A stretch of 5,818 nucleotides of DNA, taken from contig CAYVTG010000095.1 in assembly GCA_964454575.1 (NCBI GenBank), positions 1 to 5,818 of the forward strand, given 5' to 3'. This DNA comes from Haladaptatiplasma sp964454575 (GTDB lineage Archaea > Thermoplasmatota > Thermoplasmata > Halarchaeoplasmatales > Halarchaeoplasmataceae). The notes under the pieces were generated by a model that was not told the DNA's origin, did not search any database, and worked only from the letters and a program-made list of their open reading frames with translations. This document shows positions 5,347 through 5,818 of the stretch, piece by piece. The stretch's first letter is position 1. Each line of letters starts with the position of its first letter. Made by a program: the position numbers and the translations under genes.

Positions 5347-5818
5347 ATGAGGATACAACTATCACACTCTGAGAAGATGAAAGTGCTGTCGATCGTCAAA
5401 TCATGGGAAAAGGAACAGATAACTCAGGAAGTTTTGCGTAGTATTCAGAAGAATACTGGGATCCCAGCCAGGTATGTTGAGATAATGTTTTGGCATTATG
5501 ATATATTATCTCTTTTTGCAGAGACTGATTGGTTGATATTCAAAGGGGGAACCTGCGTCCAGTCCTTTATTCCACCGGAATATCAAAGGGCCTCGATGGA
5601 TCTGGATTTCAATTCACCCATAGGAAATCCAAATACCATCAAAGAAGAGGTAAGTATACTCAACAAGACGATAGATAAAAAAGGAGGTCAAGTAACAGTT
5701 CAAGGGATAGATTTTGGAAAGATCGAATTCGTCGAGGACGATGTATACAGCGGGACTTTGAATTTTATCAGAAGGATGCCGACCCGATTCGGAGATATGG
5801 AAAAGGTAGGGGAAGACA
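5347..5818 (+). CDS. AbiEii/AbiGii-family nucleotidyltransferase toxin (partial, 3' end off the window)
   Basis: I translated this frame by hand; it stays open to the right edge, showing 157 residues of a protein that is usually near 250-300. Residues about 64-88 hold the nucleotidyltransferase core: IFKGGTCVQSF, then QRASMDLDFNS. The GG at 67-68 and the DxD aspartates at about 85 and 87 are the family's nucleotide- and metal-binding signature. In characterised AbiEii/MenT relatives this fold adds nucleotides to targets such as tRNA 3' ends or binds GTP, stopping growth; the target here cannot be told. The preceding helical segment (VLRSIQKNTGIPARYVEIMFWHYDILSLFAETD) is typical of the family N-terminus. 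The start at 5347 is chosen for its 6-nt spacing to GAGGGGG; an ATG at 5341 adds two residues. The motifs are intact as far as visible. Later motifs lie beyond the window, so it could still be a truncated copy. Confidence 0.85.
   Translation, partial: MRIQLSHSEKMKVLSIVKSWEKEQITQEVLRSIQKNTGIPARYVEIMFWHYDILSLFAETDWLIFKGGTCVQSFIPPEYQRASMDLDFNSPIGNPNTIKEEVSILNKTIDKKGGQVTVQGIDFGKIEFVEDDVYSGTLNFIRRMPTRFGDMEKVGED

Noticed and set aside
4537..5365. Minus-strand open frames opposite the AbiEi-like gene
   Set aside because: They are short, lack recognisable domains and ribosome sites, and lie opposite a gene with clear winged-helix coding.
1..5818. CRISPR array, insertion sequence or integrase-type element
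   Set aside because: No spaced identical repeats, terminal inverted repeats or transposase or integrase motifs are visible; the only mobile element supported is the intein.

Overview
The window reads as archaeal chromosomal DNA. Canonical TATA-box elements sit about 25-30 nt before the expected transcript starts, start signals mix strong GGAGGTG-type Shine-Dalgarno sites with an apparently leaderless ATG, and a poly-T tract follows one gene. The gene content fits an archaeon: an intein-bearing class II ribonucleotide reductase, an archaeal-style ModE DNA-binding domain and an AbiE-like pair. I cannot name the lineage; assignment to an archaeon is an inference from promoters and gene types.

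Layout. The left two-thirds is a minus-strand series read right to left: nrdJ (943-4293, split by an intein at 2374-3462), a small cold-shock protein gene (667-861) with its own TATA box, and a ModE-type winged helix fused to a NUDIX domain (1-427, cut by the left edge). The space between the last two genes (428-666) carries three hairpin-forming inverted repeats, a poly-T tract and a likely promoter. The right third is on the plus strand: a winged-helix AbiEi-like antitoxin gene (4514-5344) followed by an AbiEii-like nucleotidyltransferase toxin gene (from 5347, cut by the right edge). The divergent region 4294-4513 holds back-to-back promoters, a direct repeat and two palindromes.

How the genes relate. 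NrdJ supplies deoxynucleotides using adenosylcobalamin and must be protein-spliced first, because the intein lies directly before the predicted thiyl-radical cysteine. The cold-shock protein is probably an RNA chaperone with independent expression. The ModE-NUDIX protein looks like a one-component regulator that could couple DNA binding to a nucleotide ligand such as ADP-ribose. The right-hand pair is a compact toxin-antitoxin or phage-defence operon, probably autoregulated through the palindromes in its promoter. The most notable items are the ModE-NUDIX architecture, the intein at the active-site cysteine and the operator-like palindromes of the AbiE-like operon.
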